Part shown: one piece after another, positions 40,300-52,699 of the stretch
How positions within the stretch are numbered: position 1 is the first letter of the stretch
How the letters are laid out: each line of letters opens with the position of its first letter
DNA from: Paralichthys olivaceus
Lineage: Eukaryota > Chordata > Actinopteri > Pleuronectiformes > Paralichthyidae
Length of the DNA stretch: 64,000 nucleotides
Direction of reading: 5' to 3'
NCBI RefSeq assembly: GCF_024713975.1
Contig: NC_091108.1
Coordinates: 8,105,001-8,169,000 of the forward strand
The notes under the pieces: generated by a model
The model's input: only the letters and a program-made list of their open reading frames with translations
Database searches by the model: none
Told to the model about the DNA's origin: nothing
Position numbers and translations under genes: made by a program

Positions 40300-40335
40300 A
40301 CCGACATGATTGGCTGGGAAGACGTCACGTGGAAA
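40300..40335 (+). promoter_or_regulatory. Candidate promoter elements of the H2B gene
   Basis: An inverted CCAAT box (ATTGG, 40308-40312) is followed by GACGTCA (CRE-like, 40321-40327) overlapping an E-box CACGTG (40326-40331). The cluster lies about 490 nt before the H2B start codon. That fits if the 5' UTR is itself spliced: a strong donor-like CAG/GTGAGAG sits at 40683/40684 and an acceptor-like AG at 40805-40806, ten bases before the ATG. This is inference from motifs only. Confidence 0.35.
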
Positions 40336-40815
40336 GAGGTAGTAAAAAAAAAAAAAGACGCACACGGTACATAGTCACGTATATCATCACAACAATCATT
40401 CACACACAGACCATCGCTAAATCAGACTGTATCTGTCTGTGGACGCTGCTAATCACCCAGGTCTTGGAAGATCAAAGCACTTGGATATTATCGTACATTA
40501 CGTGAATGTTGGTGACGCTGATCGTACAGAGGACGGAATCAACGTACACATACTCAAATGGTTGTCTACACAGGCTTTCCCGCCTGTCTGCTGCTGTCTG
40601 GTAGCACAGGTACAACAACCACGTGGATGACCCTCTCACTGTGGAGGTGGTGGTTGTGTTAGCTTCATGCTAACACGCTGCAGGTGAGAGAGATCACTGA
40701 TTAACGCCGCTACTTAAACAAGCGTCCACTTCCAGAGAGGAAGGATTCTTACTCCTGAAACCAACCGGATACAGTAGCGTAACACATTTAGACTCATTCC
40801 ACTCAGTTTCCAAAC

Positions 40816-41237
<422 letters not shown>

Positions 41238-41301
41238 GCACGGCTCATCACCACAGAGGCTTCAGGACCGAGTGTCCGTGACTCTGTGATGGTTTGATTT
41301 C

Positions 41302-41307
41302 AATAAA
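41302..41307 (+). terminator. Polyadenylation signal of the H2B variant
   Basis: A canonical AATAAA lies 65 nt after the stop codon, and no replication-type histone stem-loop stands between. This indicates an ordinary polyadenylated, replication-independent transcript. Confidence 0.75.
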
Positions 41308-41329
41308 CGCACAAAACCTTCACTTGTTC

Positions 41330-44300
41330 TCATCCTTTCTTTTTTAAGAGTGATTGTCAGGCCCAGTGTTGGCCACTAGATGGGGCGATTGCACATTTTT
41401 CATAAATACAGCAAGTTGAAATGATCATATTGCACAATAAAAATCTATCCATAACATTTGTAGCCTCTTTAGTTTCAATTCAAATGTCCTAGCAATTAAT
41501 ATTTTTCTGAGAAATCAAAACACAATAGTATTTGGTCAAATTCACTTAAACACATTTTGGTGGTAACTGCATTTATAGCAATATAACTTTCATCTATATA
41601 TTATATGTAATTTCGATATGATGGCTAATTGTGTATGATGATGATGATGGCCATTGTATAAGCACAATGAGGGTTATTTATGGAGTTTGCAAAATAGTTT
41701 TGAATCATACCTGTCTCACTTTATCGTCCACTCATGGCCTCTGCACACCAACCCTGACAGGTGTGGGATTAAACAGGTAGGTAAGTGTTGATCAGAGTTT
41801 TAACAGGTCATCTCCTCAATATAATCCTCCTCATGTAATATGGAAGAAGTACTCAAATACAGATGTAGAACATTTATAAATTACTCCATTACAAGTCAAA
41901 TACTTGATTCAAATTACTATTTGAGTCCTTTTTGAAAATGAACTTAATTCCAAATGTTCATTTTGTAAATAAATGTTGCAGTGACTAGCATATTATTATT
42001 TTTTACACATAGCAGTATTTAGATTGTTAATTCTGATGGATCCATAAAAGCAGCATTTTACTTTTGCAGCTGAAACCTTTTTTGTTTTTTTGTTATGTGC
42101 GACGCAGAGTGAGAAAGGAGACTTTAGAAATATCTTCAGAACAAAGTGACTAACCATCATTTATCCCATGTAGAGACAGTGACTGTGTGACAGGTACTAC
42201 AAGTTGTTTAGTATACTCATAATTATATTCGAAAACCCCAAGGTGCACTGTTTTTTACAGAGTAATCTCTTTCACCTCTGATGCATTCAAACTCAACAAG
42301 ATCCATTATTCAGTTAGCTTTAAAAATTAACTTATTTATAAACTGTCAGGGGAAATAATTCAACATTGTGTCCTTGTTGTGGATCCTAATCAGGTTTTTA
42401 AAAGATGGCACTGTCAGCTGAATAGTACATGATTACAGGATAATGACACGAGCGTTTGCACCAGTCCAATCTGCATAAAATGAAGGCACTGATAAAGGTC
42501 TCTGTAATTAGGACGGTGTTTACTTCAGGCTTTGCATGCAACCATTAGGCCTTAGTCTAATGCATGTATGTATAGCTTCAAGTTGTAAAGCCTGCTGTTG
42601 TATCATCATCCTGCAGAGCCAGGATCACTGTAATAATGCACATGGATGCGACTCCAACCAGTGGCTGTTATTGTTGAGATACCCATTTGAGATGTTTCCC
42701 AGCATTCTCTGTAATGATATGAAATCTACAGATGTTATTATGAGGGTGATACAGTCTTTGATGGCAGTGACTTGATCTCGATTATCACGTCCATTTATAG
42801 GTTTTGCATCCTGCACCCTTCCCCATATCCCCTCTCATGCCCGTGCCCACACTGGCAGTCGTCATCGTCTCCTTGTTTCATCGGGCTGCTATGAACATAT
42901 TATGGATGGGTGCATTAGTGAGTGATGCGGAAGCCGGCCTGCCTTGCCTTGTTTTCGTGTGAGAGTGCATCATTAGAAAATGTTCCACTTGGCAGGGAAG
43001 CGCGTATTAACTGCGACCGCAATGAAATGAGGTTGTGATAGATGGTTAAAGTTATACAAGACTATTAGGTTGAAATATGAACCTCTCAATTGTCATGATG
43101 AAACAGGGGGCTATTTGCGTGGTGATCAGTGCATTGAGAGACAATTGGAATCTGGAAAGACCCATACGATGCATTATAGGTGTTGGGCTAAGGGCTGAAA
43201 TGGTAGAGAAAAAGTAATCATGCTTCCGCTGAATACTTTGGAGCTACCGTTCAATTCAGGGCCCTATAAATTCATTTGGATTCTCCGCCGAGCATCGAGC
43301 ATTGTGATGAGAGCTGAGGAAGATTTGCAAACACGGCACCATTCTAAGCCCATATACATATATGGGAAATAAAGCAGAGATGATTGGCTATCACAGGCTC
43401 TTTAATGGCAAGGCAGACTTAAAGCAGACTGTGTGTGTCTACCTCAATGTGTCTGCACGGCCTAAACAGGCAGGGGGAATATTAAGAGCATTTGAATAAG
43501 CCATAGACGATCAGAACCAGAAGGCAAATGCATAAACGCAGCCTCCATCTTCTTTTTAAAAAATGTCACCAGCCAATTAAAGTGTGTTGATTATTTCTCA
43601 TCATGTTTCCATGGTGACATCCTGGTTATTTTAACACTGGAAGAGAAACTTTTGACCCTTTTTCTATGTTTCTAACTCCCTACACATGAGAGCTGAAGAG
43701 TTTAATTGATTGCTCTCTTTTAGAATAAGAAACACCTGATGGATAATTAAGTGTTCTGACGCCATGGTGCTCTCTACAAACTTAGACTTTCTAGAGTTGC
43801 TCTGACTCAGTCTTAAACTAACAGCAGATCCAATTGCGAACCCATTAGCATTTAATATTACTGTAATTACTGTGTACATTTCATTATGTTCTCAGTATAT
43901 TAAACGACTGCTCAGTGTGGAGGGAGGGCTATAGTTTAATCTCTTTCTGTATTACTGTGTGCCACAGTACTCAAAACAGCATTAAGAGGCACATAATCAG
44001 AGGGAACTAATTGCCTATGATTGCATAAATGAAGTGGCTCACTCTCATCAGGGCTGTTGCTGATGTCCGGCCTCTCGCTGCCTTTGGGAGAGGGAGGCAG
44101 TTGACCACAATGTTGGAAACCTTAAGAGAGACAGCTACTGGTGGGTAATGTGAGGAAACCACTGATTTAATATGTCCGCGGGGAGCTGCGAGGGCAGGGG
44201 CTGTAACTGCCGCTGATGTTTTTTTGTTGTCATCAGAGTTGCCTCCGCTTCACGGAGAAGAAAAAGAAGAAAAAAAACAAGAAACATGAATGCCCACCAT

Positions 44301-45800
44301 TTGAGAAATGAATTTATCGAAGTCGCTGTCTTTTTCCCCATTAGTAAGTGTTTAGTTCAGCGTTTTAAATAATTGCGTTACCAGGAATGATATTTAAAAT
44401 ACATTTGGGAGTCAATGAGGCGGGAAAGTGCCTACATGTTCTGCTGATGACACCCGGGCCATTTGGAAGACATCAAAGTAGAGAGGAGGTAGCCCAGATG
44501 CATATTATAAACTCATTATGTATATCATTTAAAAGGATGTACTCCAGCCGCAAAAACAATATTCCTAGTCTCTCTCTGGTAATGTGTGTTTTCAAAGTTG
44601 AAACTCTTACTCGCCTTCAGTTTAATGTGGCATCTATTACCAAACTGTAACATAAAATAAATGACCTTGATTTCCATACCAGAACAGTCATTAAGGTATA
44701 GATGAGATGCAGCGATGCTTCTGTGTTTTCAAATGGGATGGGGGGGGGTAAAAAAAGCTCATGTACTTCTCCACCTGTGGTGCACACCATGTTTTCTGCA
44801 GAGGTTGGACGATGGGCTCAGGCCCTAACATACGAGATACAGTTTTAATTTTAATAGACAATGATAGCAAATCAAGTTCACTCCTCCAAAATCTCAAAGC
44901 TTAACATTGTGAACCACGATGCTTTGTTGTAGGATTCAGTTTTGCTGTTGGGTAGAATTTCCACCAGCTCTGGAAAATGGCGGCCCATCAGTCAAAAAGC
45001 GATGTTTGTCAGATGCCATTGGAAGTAGGCTTAAGAGGCTTAATTATGCGCTGTCCCTCCACCATCACAACGCTACACGTGGGGCAGAGTGACACAGCGG
45101 TTGCCAGTCATTCAGCCTAATGCTCTAATGCAGGGAGCCATGTGGATACATAAAATCCATTAAGGATACTGAGCAGAAAAATACATTTTGCAAACCCGTA
45201 CTCATATGGGGCTCACAAATAGGGGATTTTTATTTGCCCTGTTTTCCACAAAGAAAAGTGTTAGGGCAAAATTTGACATTAAAAAGTTATAAGTCAGCTA
45301 TAACTTTTAGTTTTTTAATATAAAAAAAATTAGAGCTGTGCCTGAAAAGGTTTTAAATCCAATTACTTGAAACTTTATATGGACAATTTCTTCTCAGCAC
45401 ACTTAGAGTATGAGAAATGAGCATGCATTAAATATATCAGGAATAAGCACTACTTTAACATAAGAGAAAATTGTAAGAAAACTCCACACTTTCAGCACAT
45501 TAAGGTTTTGTCTCATAAGACACCGTGTAATTTAGAAAACTGTAAAGGTGCAAAGCAGGAGTCAGCTCATTTGATTCCAGCAGCCTGACACAGACACTTC
45601 ATGGCTGTAACTTTGCTGGAGGCAAACACACGAGGCTCGAGTGACTGCATGTGAGACATAAAAATAGCATTACTTGTCACACAGGGAGGGTCTCATACCG
45701 AATATCAAAACAACTCTGTGAACCAACCCTGTGAACAGCCGGCAGGCACATAGTGGACATTAGCCATAGAGAGTGAAACAACAACAGATACAGAGAGACG
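41330..45800. promoter_or_regulatory. Intergenic region with candidate conserved non-coding blocks
   Basis: There are no exons. Around 42,930-43,160, 43,240-43,420, 44,040-44,200 and 44,980-45,140 the sequence changes to balanced composition without simple repeats, with many TAATTA/ATTA, CAAT and GC-rich words. This texture is typical of vertebrate developmental enhancers. A nearby developmental regulator (gbx1) makes this plausible, but no alignment was possible. The remainder is AT-rich and featureless. Confidence 0.3.
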
Positions 45801-45851
45801 GGCCTCGCTTTGTCACACACACATCAATTTGCTCTGTTTGAGAGACTCAGC

Positions 45852-46176
45852 ATGTCGCGAGGCAGCTTTGTCTTCACGCCCATGGCCTTGCGTTCTCTTG
45901 AACTTGACGAGGACATGCTCGAGAGACACAAGTACAAGAGGCAGATGGCCTCCCATCAGCTCAGTAGCTACATGTGGAAGAAGGAGGCCAGAGACCGGGT
46001 GCTGCTGAGGTCCAGCTCTGCTCTTCCACCAGCAATGTGCCAAGACGTGGTGATTCAGAATGCTCTGTACACAGGAGACCTGGTGGCCATGCAGCGGCTC
46101 TTTCCCAGAGGATCCACAGCAAATCTCATCATTGAGCCACAGGGAGGGGACATGCGCTGGGTCGCCAGAGGGGAAG
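45852..46176 (+). CDS. asb10: asb10 alternative first coding exon 1A
   Basis: Open from ATG 45852 (A at -3) for 108 codons plus one base, ending at an AAG/GTAGGA donor (GT 46177-46178). The phase-1 end joins GA at 47333-47334 to give Gly before LWSLTYE. It encodes a basic, helical-looking N terminus (RHKYKRQM, YMWKKEARDRVLL) and a QNALYTGDLVAMQRLF stretch like a degenerate ankyrin helix, then DMRWVARGEG. A position-matched MEWQ motif stands before the same LW-L-Y block in ASB18, as I recall it. No other gene could use it, since it runs straight into the asb10 acceptor frame. Confidence 0.75.
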
Positions 46177-49100
46177 GTAGGAGACAACATCTGTCTTCAT
46201 TGGGAATTAATTAAGGAATTCATAGGATGTGGCACAGCACAGATAATAGCTTTATTGCATCTCCTGGAGGTAGCATCCAAAATTCAGAAACGTTAAAGCA
46301 CTTCTTATTCAAAGTCCTTCTTTAACAGACAATTTCTGTGTTGTTAATAAAAATAGAGGCTTTAAAATGATTTTTAATATGCAGCTACATGAAACATGTA
46401 AGTGGTGCAGCTCACCCTCAGGCAGAATTAACAGACACAGCGACGCAATGTTTATAGAAACAGAGCACGAGGCAGTATTTATAGTCTGTTCCCACATGCA
46501 ATAGTTGCGTTATTGGAAATCAATATTAAAGGCAACAATTATGCATGTCACTTATACTTTCCTATTTGTTAATGGAATGTGTCACTTCTGAGTTCCTTGA
46601 ATTCATAATTCAAGTCAGTTGTCAGTTGACTTCAGTGGATTTGCAGAATCACTGAGCAGGTGGTACATAAAGCACCAGTCATTGGCTCCCATGGCGTTGC
46701 ACTGGCAAGGTTCAGGGGGTCAAATTAAATATCACATAACACCGCCTGAAATAGCCCTGTCTGCACAAACAACCTACACAAGTGCTTTATTCCTCCTGGA
46801 GAAAACACATTGAAAAGGAAACAAGCTAGTCGGCTCCAGTATGGCTTATGTGGCTCCTCACATCAAGTGGCACAAACCTAAGTCTTACCGCAGCGACGTG
46901 ATAGCCACAGCCAAGGCCACAGGTTGTGTCCTGCAGTTCTGGAATTCTCTGCTCGTTGGCGATGAGCTGATGGTTCTCAGTATCGTGGACGATGACGAGT
47001 ACGACCACCTCATTGATGCTGTTTATGACACCAGCAACATAGAGGAATGGAGGAACTTCAGATTTAACTACAGAGGCCTGAGTAGGATTTCCACTGTTCT
47101 GATTTTACTGCTTTGATCACTGTGTACAGGGGGAGGTGTTGACATTCTGATGAGGCATAAGCCACAATATTATCAATATACTTCGAAATGTTGTGACTGT
47201 GCAGAATATTCTATAGCTAACAGAACCAGAACTCTTGCAATAATCACATCTGACATGGCTGTTTGTTTACACTGTGATCCTGAGGCTTGAACTCAGAGGT
47301 AACTTTATCCAAATTGTCGTCCTTGCTGGCAGGACTGTGGTCGCTGACTTACGAGCAGGAACTGACCACACCGCTTCACATCACAGCTGGTCGAGGGTTC
47401 ACTGACTGCCTGAAACTGCTGCTGCAACGTGGAGCCAGCGTAGACCTAGCACCCGGCGGCACGACTGCTCTGCACGAGTCCTGTGAAAACTGCCAGCCGG
47501 AGTGCACCAAACTGCTGCTCATCCACGGCGCTAACGCCAACGCTGTCTCCGAAGATGGCCTCATGCCTTTGCACATTTGCACAAGCCCAGAATCTCTCGA
47601 GTGAGTGGAGTGAATCTAGAAAATGTGGGCCACTATTTGTGGAGAGATATGAATAGCATTACGACTTTCTACATGTTGACACAATGACCATCACAGCTAC
47701 CAGCTACAACAGGAACACCTCCAACCAACAGCAGACATTTGTAACAGCTTAAAGCAAGACTATGTGTGTAACCTCTGCTGAACAGCGGCTTCTATTGGCA
47801 CAAGTGCCAATTACGGCAAAAACTAAAACATCGTAGACTGTACATAAAGATGGACGACAGTCCAATTCCTTCCATTGTACAAAAATGAAGCCAAAGTAAT
47901 CTTGAAGTTTTGAGGTCCTTCCGTTATATGTGTACAGCCAATATCGAGTCAATGATGACATTTTTCTACGATTAACAAACTAAGTAAAACCAAGCTTTGG
48001 TCCATGTCCCATCCACTGACATGGAGGAGGCTAGTTTTATGAACTGTATTGCAGCCAACCACCAGGGGGTGATAAGGATGATTTGGCTTATTTTTTGGGA
48101 AGCTATTATGTCATCAATCTTTATTCTAAGGTTTTTTTACATTATCTAACATGGGCCACCATAAGCCACTGGTCTCACCAGACTCTTGTAACTGTGGAAC
48201 CCCTGAGTTTATAAGAGGAAAATTGTGAAACGCAAAGTCAGTGAACCACAACATCTGCTTGTACTAGTTAAAATTTGCCGTCATAGACTAATGGCCATAT
48301 CAGGCCGAGTAAGGCTGTAGCTGCAGAACCCCTGAGTGTGCTGGACTGAGCTCGAGTGCATTTATTACAAAAACAATCTAATCAAACCTACTGACAAAAA
48401 GAACAAATTGGATTCTGTGAAATGAGTTCGAAATTAATTTTAATGAACACATTTGGAGCACAATGGGAGGTGATGAAGGGGTAGGCCACTTGAGGTCATC
48501 TGATATTTCTTCCAGGGTTCATCAGATAAGAAATATTGGAGCCACTGATCTAATGTGGGAATACGACTTGTGCTCATTTGCAAAACAAGGTTCTGTATTT
48601 CTTGCAGATGTGCCAAATATCTCCTTCAGTACGGTGCAGCAATCAATGGTCGCAGTCTTGAAGAAGAAAACACTCCCTTACATGTGGCAGCCAGGTACGG
48701 CCTCTCAGACCACGTTGAGCTCTACCTGCGCTACGGAGCAGCTGTGGACAAACGAAATGAGGAGGGTCTCACGCCCATGAACACTGCTTGTTCTCAGCCC
48801 CAGAAGGAGCAGGACCTGAAGCGTTACTTCGAGGTGTGCCAGATGCTGCGGGCAGCGGGGGCTGACGTCCACACGACAGACCAGGACAAACGCACTCCTT
48901 TGCACATGGCCTGCAAGCATGCAAATCCAGACATAGTGGATATGCTCCTGGGCAACGGTGCCTGCGTTAACGACATGGACTACGGTGGTGAGGCTCCCAT
49001 GCACAACATCCTGAAGGTGGTGTGCTACAAGCTTTCCCATCAGCCTGAGAGGATCGTCCGCGCTCTGCTCAACCACGGTTCCATTCGGGTGTGGCCTGGA

Positions 49101-50395
49101 GCTCTGCCCATGGTAGGAAGCAAAAAGCTGCACGCTATCCAAAAGTACCAGGGATAAAATGTGTACACACAAAAATTTCTAACGTGTTACAGATTGGGCT
49201 GTAGCACATCGTATTTACAGTACGAACCAACTGCTCATCAAGGTGGCCCATTTTGCATAATTAACGAGTGCTGCACATGTCACACCTTGAGTACAGGTCT
49301 TGAAACACTAAACTGTTCTGTGCAACAATCCTGACTTCTCCACAGTCAAATCTCCCATTTCAGGACACAACATGAAGTGTTGCACTCTCTGCGGGAAACA
49401 GACTACAACTATCAGTGAACCCACGTGCACGAGACAAAATGCATGGTTCCTAATTAGGCAAGTGTTAATAGGAGATTAATTAGCACTAATTGCATAATTT
49501 CCAGTTAAACCCCTGGAGGGAAGACCAATCTGTTCATTTCACAAGTGTTTAATTACTTTATTTCTTCAGTTCTATGGAGTCACAAGCTCACTCAACAACT
49601 TAAATGACGGTTGTGTGCTCGTGTTGTTTTGCTCTGGTGTTTCTTTGCAGGTTCTGAAGCACTGCTGCCAATCTCCACGCACCATCGAGGTCCTTCTGAA
49701 CGCCTACAGCCACCTCAAAGTCTCTGACACCTGGGTTGAGTCCGTTTCTACTGAGGTGTTTAAGGTAAATGCTTTAAACTGCTCAAGTGACCAGTGGAGT
49801 TTAACCACTTTGTGTGTTTTTAGACAAATGCTTTTCAAATAGGAATTTTTCTTTCTTTTTTTTTTGCCGATGACGTTTTTCTGGTCAAAACCAAATTCTG
49901 TGTGATTATATTATTTTTGATAATAGAACGGCCCATTTGACGTTGCCCCCCATCTAGCATTTGACAAAAGAACAATTAAAAAATACTTCATGAAAAAGAT
50001 GATCATCAAAAAGGAACTAAACACATTGCCCAAATAACATTTGACATTTGCATAGGGCTAACAATGATGAATGGCCCATTCAATGTTTATTCAATTAGTC
50101 GGCCTAATTTATTTTTTTTTTGAAATACATTGGTTCACTGTTTGGTGAAAGAAATACATCAGTGTTTGGCTGAATCAACTTGATTTAATTTGTGTTTCTT
50201 TCCAATCAGGAGCACAAGGACTTCTATGAGTCCATCTTCTCCTTGGCGCTGACCCCTCGCTCCCTGCAGCACTTGGCGCGCTGCAGACTCAGGAGCTTCC
50301 TGGAGGGCCGAGTGCACAGGGTGGTCCCCAAACTTGACCTTCCCACCTTCATCAAGAACTACCTGCTCCTGGAGTACAGAGGCTACGTGCACTGA
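45852..50395 (+). CDS. asb10: Ankyrin repeat and SOCS box protein 10 (full gene span)
   Basis: Asb10 is a substrate-recognition subunit of Cullin-RING ubiquitin ligases: ankyrin repeats bind the target, and the SOCS box binds Elongin B/C and Cullin 5. Common exons are 47333-47600, 48608-49112, 49651-49764 and 50210-50395 (stop TGA 50393-50395), all with GT/AG borders and matching phases. Either of two first exons (45852-46176 or 46841-47081) joins 47333. The products are 465 or 437 residues; human ASB10 is about 467. About seven ankyrin repeats are visible, starting at LTTPLHITA, then GTTALHESC, GLMPLHICT, NTPLHVAAR, GLTPMNTAC, RTPLHMACK and EAPMHNILK. The C-terminal SOCS box includes RSLQHLARCRLRSFLEG and LPTFIKNYLLLEYRG. 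ASB18 is the nearest paralogue; the gbx1/agap3 neighbourhood and exon 1B favour ASB10. An AATAAA lies at 50901. Confidence 0.92.
46841..47081 (+). CDS. asb10: asb10 alternative first coding exon 1B
   Basis: ATG 46841 (A at -3) opens 80 codons plus one base, ending at a GA/GTAGGA donor (GT 47082-47083). Joined to 47333 it gives RGLRLWSLTYE, nearly the same as RALRLWSLTYE in human ASB10, and the preceding DTSNIEEWRNFRFNYR matches human DTSDPERWRDFRFNIR. It contains a region LQFWNSLLVGDELMVLSIVDD that aligns in role with the human FWQAVLAGDVGCVSRILAD. This is the exon that identifies the gene as ASB10. The intron to exon 2 is only 251 nt. Confidence 0.88.
47831..48135. mobile_element. Fold-back/MITE-like repeat, most complete copy, inside an asb10 intron
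   Basis: The left end reads TAGACTGTACATAAAGATGG, then AAAAATGAAGCCAAAG. The right end, reverse-complemented, reads TTAGAATAAAGATTGATGAC, then CAAAAAATAAGCCAAATC. The two ends are thus long imperfect inverted repeats. The middle has TCCATGTCCCATCCACTGACATGGAGGAGG and GCAGCCAACCACCAGGGGG. No protein is encoded. It lies in the intron 47601-48607 and does not touch splice sites. Related copies are at 23.1, 39.4 and (end only) 5.3 kb. Confidence 0.7.
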
Positions 50396-50900
50396 GAGAA
50401 GCTCTGTGTAGAGTTTCAGCTTCTGAGGACTGAGTGCTGCTAAAAAGAGTGGAGTGAGCATTCACAAAAGAATAATACTCACTCGTCACTAGAAACTACA
50501 GCATCAATACTCAAATCTTTATTTCTGTGGCATGTGAGCAGCTGCTTGTTCCTCTCACCTTTATTCCAGATCAGCCTTTCAGCACTGCTACATGTTTCAT
50601 TTTGCACCACAAGAGGGAGCTATAGCCTTGACTTAACTATAACAAGCATGCAACTGTTTTATATTTTGTTTATTGTGTGATCACATCTTTTTTTTTTACT
50701 TCTGCTCTTCATAGTAAGGAGACTAACATGCCTGTATTTTTATACATATAATTAATATAATTTAATGCTAATACACAGAGTAATGATGTGTTTTTAAATG
50801 GGGACTGGCATCAAATATTTGCATAAATAATTATTGCTCTCACCACCGATGTGATTGTGATGGTGGTGTTTTATATCAAAATAAGGCCAGGCAGGTTTAG

Positions 50901-50906
50901 AATAAA
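50901..50906 (+). terminator. Candidate polyadenylation signal of asb10
   Basis: AATAAA about 505 nt after the asb10 stop codon, the first perfect hexamer in that stretch that I noticed. Another AATAAA-containing stretch lies near 51,095, so the real end is not fixed. Confidence 0.5.
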
Positions 50907-51599
50907 AATATTCCATCATGGCTAAATAATCTAGTCACGGTTCTTTTCTTTCTTTTTCTGGTGCAATGTATTTTTTCTCCATCGCTCTCAAGCTTCTTCT
51001 GTTTGTAATCTGCTGCTAAATGTTCACTGGTCGTTTTTCATCCCTTTTATGGAGGAAAAAAAAAGAAATCAAGATTAAAATATGTAAAAAAGAAATAAAT
51101 GAAAATGAGCTCTTGTGTGAAAGCAAGATGTAGGGTTAGAAAAGTATTTGGGCAAAGTTTGAGCATCGTAAAAACAATTACGTTTTGGGCAGCTTGGGAT
51201 GCTTTCATTGTGAAATTCCAGATCATCTTTTATCTTTATATATAATTCGATTATTAAACATCCGAAACTTAATTGAGAAAAAAGACAATTAACATGTCTT
51301 CCTCCAATCTGCCATCATTTGCAAATTGTGAATTTTGGATTAGAATCTGTATATGTTTGTTTAGTACAAATTAAGATATTTGTAAGATTATTTATTATTT
51401 ATTTTATTTTAAGGCCTCGTGTTTATTTGAGTTAGAAGATTTTAACACTTACGATCTTTTAATGGGACCATTCTGCAGATTTATCATCACTCATTACGCA
51501 TGAGAGGAAAAGTCATCCATATATATCCACATTATGAATCCTCTTTGAGTGTTAATTTCAGATGAAAACTACAAAAGACACGACTGCAATGGATTAAAT

Positions 51600-52450
51600 G
51601 ACACCAGATGATCAGCAGAGAAACATGAGACACTGGAACCAGAGGAGCTCGGTGAATGGTTTCAGTGGATCACAGACAGGAGCTGCGTCTGAAGCCGGAG
51701 TCACCCGCAATTATGAGAATTAGCCTGGTCCTCCAGAGCTAATCAGAGCCGCTGGTGATATGTTTGTGTCCTCGTGCAATCAGACGAGCGGCTGGAGAGC
51801 TCGGGCACCTAGGCCTCAATAGGGCTAATCATCATCAGCCCCCATTGCCATTTAAAAGGTGAAATGATCTGCGATTAAAACCAGTGCTTAAAGAAAACGG
51901 AGAAAAGTGATTTTACCTTTTTTTTCCTGCACATGAGGGTTTGAATAATTCTTCCCCACAAAGAGGAGAAAATGTGTTAATTGAATTGTTGTGGTTTTAA
52001 TTGGCAGCTGATGTGTGATGTGTGTTTTAAACGAGTTGAGACAAAGTGGAAATCCATTTAAATTTGACTTTGGCCCCGGAGTGTCCGTGTCCACGCTGCA
52101 GTTGACCTCTGCGTCAACGCCTTTTATGTGGATCTAATTTCTCGCAGAGTATCTCTCTCCTGGGAACAATTGTTGCAGCAACTTCTCTTTTTTTTCCTCC
52201 CCCCTGAGGCCCAAAACGTATTGTTTTTAGCCGGGGAGCATAAGACAGAGAGCGGGGAAACATCTGCCTCTCACCCCCTCTCTCCTCCTCTCTCCTCCTC
52301 TCCTGACTCTAATGCCCATCGGCCCCAATATTCCAACAAAAGCCACCGTTGTTTTACTCCGTCCCCTCGCATCCAGAGTAATTACTTATCATCAATCAAA
52401 ATTAATAATAGCTGATTGGGTTGGTGTGGTCAACGATTATAGAAGGGGAA
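51600..52450 (+). promoter_or_regulatory. Candidate gbx1 upstream enhancer region
   Basis: 51,700-51,890 and 52,090-52,440 are balanced in composition and dense in homeodomain-type words (GCTAATC, CAATTATG, GTAATTAC, ATCAATCA). At 52165-52174 the palindrome AACAATTGTT puts two SOX-type sites head to head. The gbx1 start codon is 650-1,400 nt downstream. These are motif observations only; conservation was not tested. Confidence 0.35.
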
Positions 52451-52699
52451 GGGCTGGAGCAGTCTCTCACACTAGTTCTCTCTTCTTCTTTTTTTGCAAG
52501 TCAATGGTGAAACCTGGCTTTAAAAAAGGGGGGAGGAGGGGTGAGGAGGGGTGCGACCCGTCTATTTGGTCTCCACTGGGAAACTACCGCCTCTCAAGAC
52601 GGCCAAAAAGTCAGAGGCTGAATAAGGAAATGAAGCGTAATTTGAGGAAGATGGATGAGCCCCCAGGGAAACTCCCCCTTTTCATCCCTCTTGTATTGC

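Noticed and set aside
48705-49172. 155-codon minus-strand frame
   Set aside because: It lies wholly opposite the asb10 ankyrin exon 48608-49112 and has no family resemblance. It is an antisense shadow of a GC-richer exon, as are 45813-46190 and 47376-47582.
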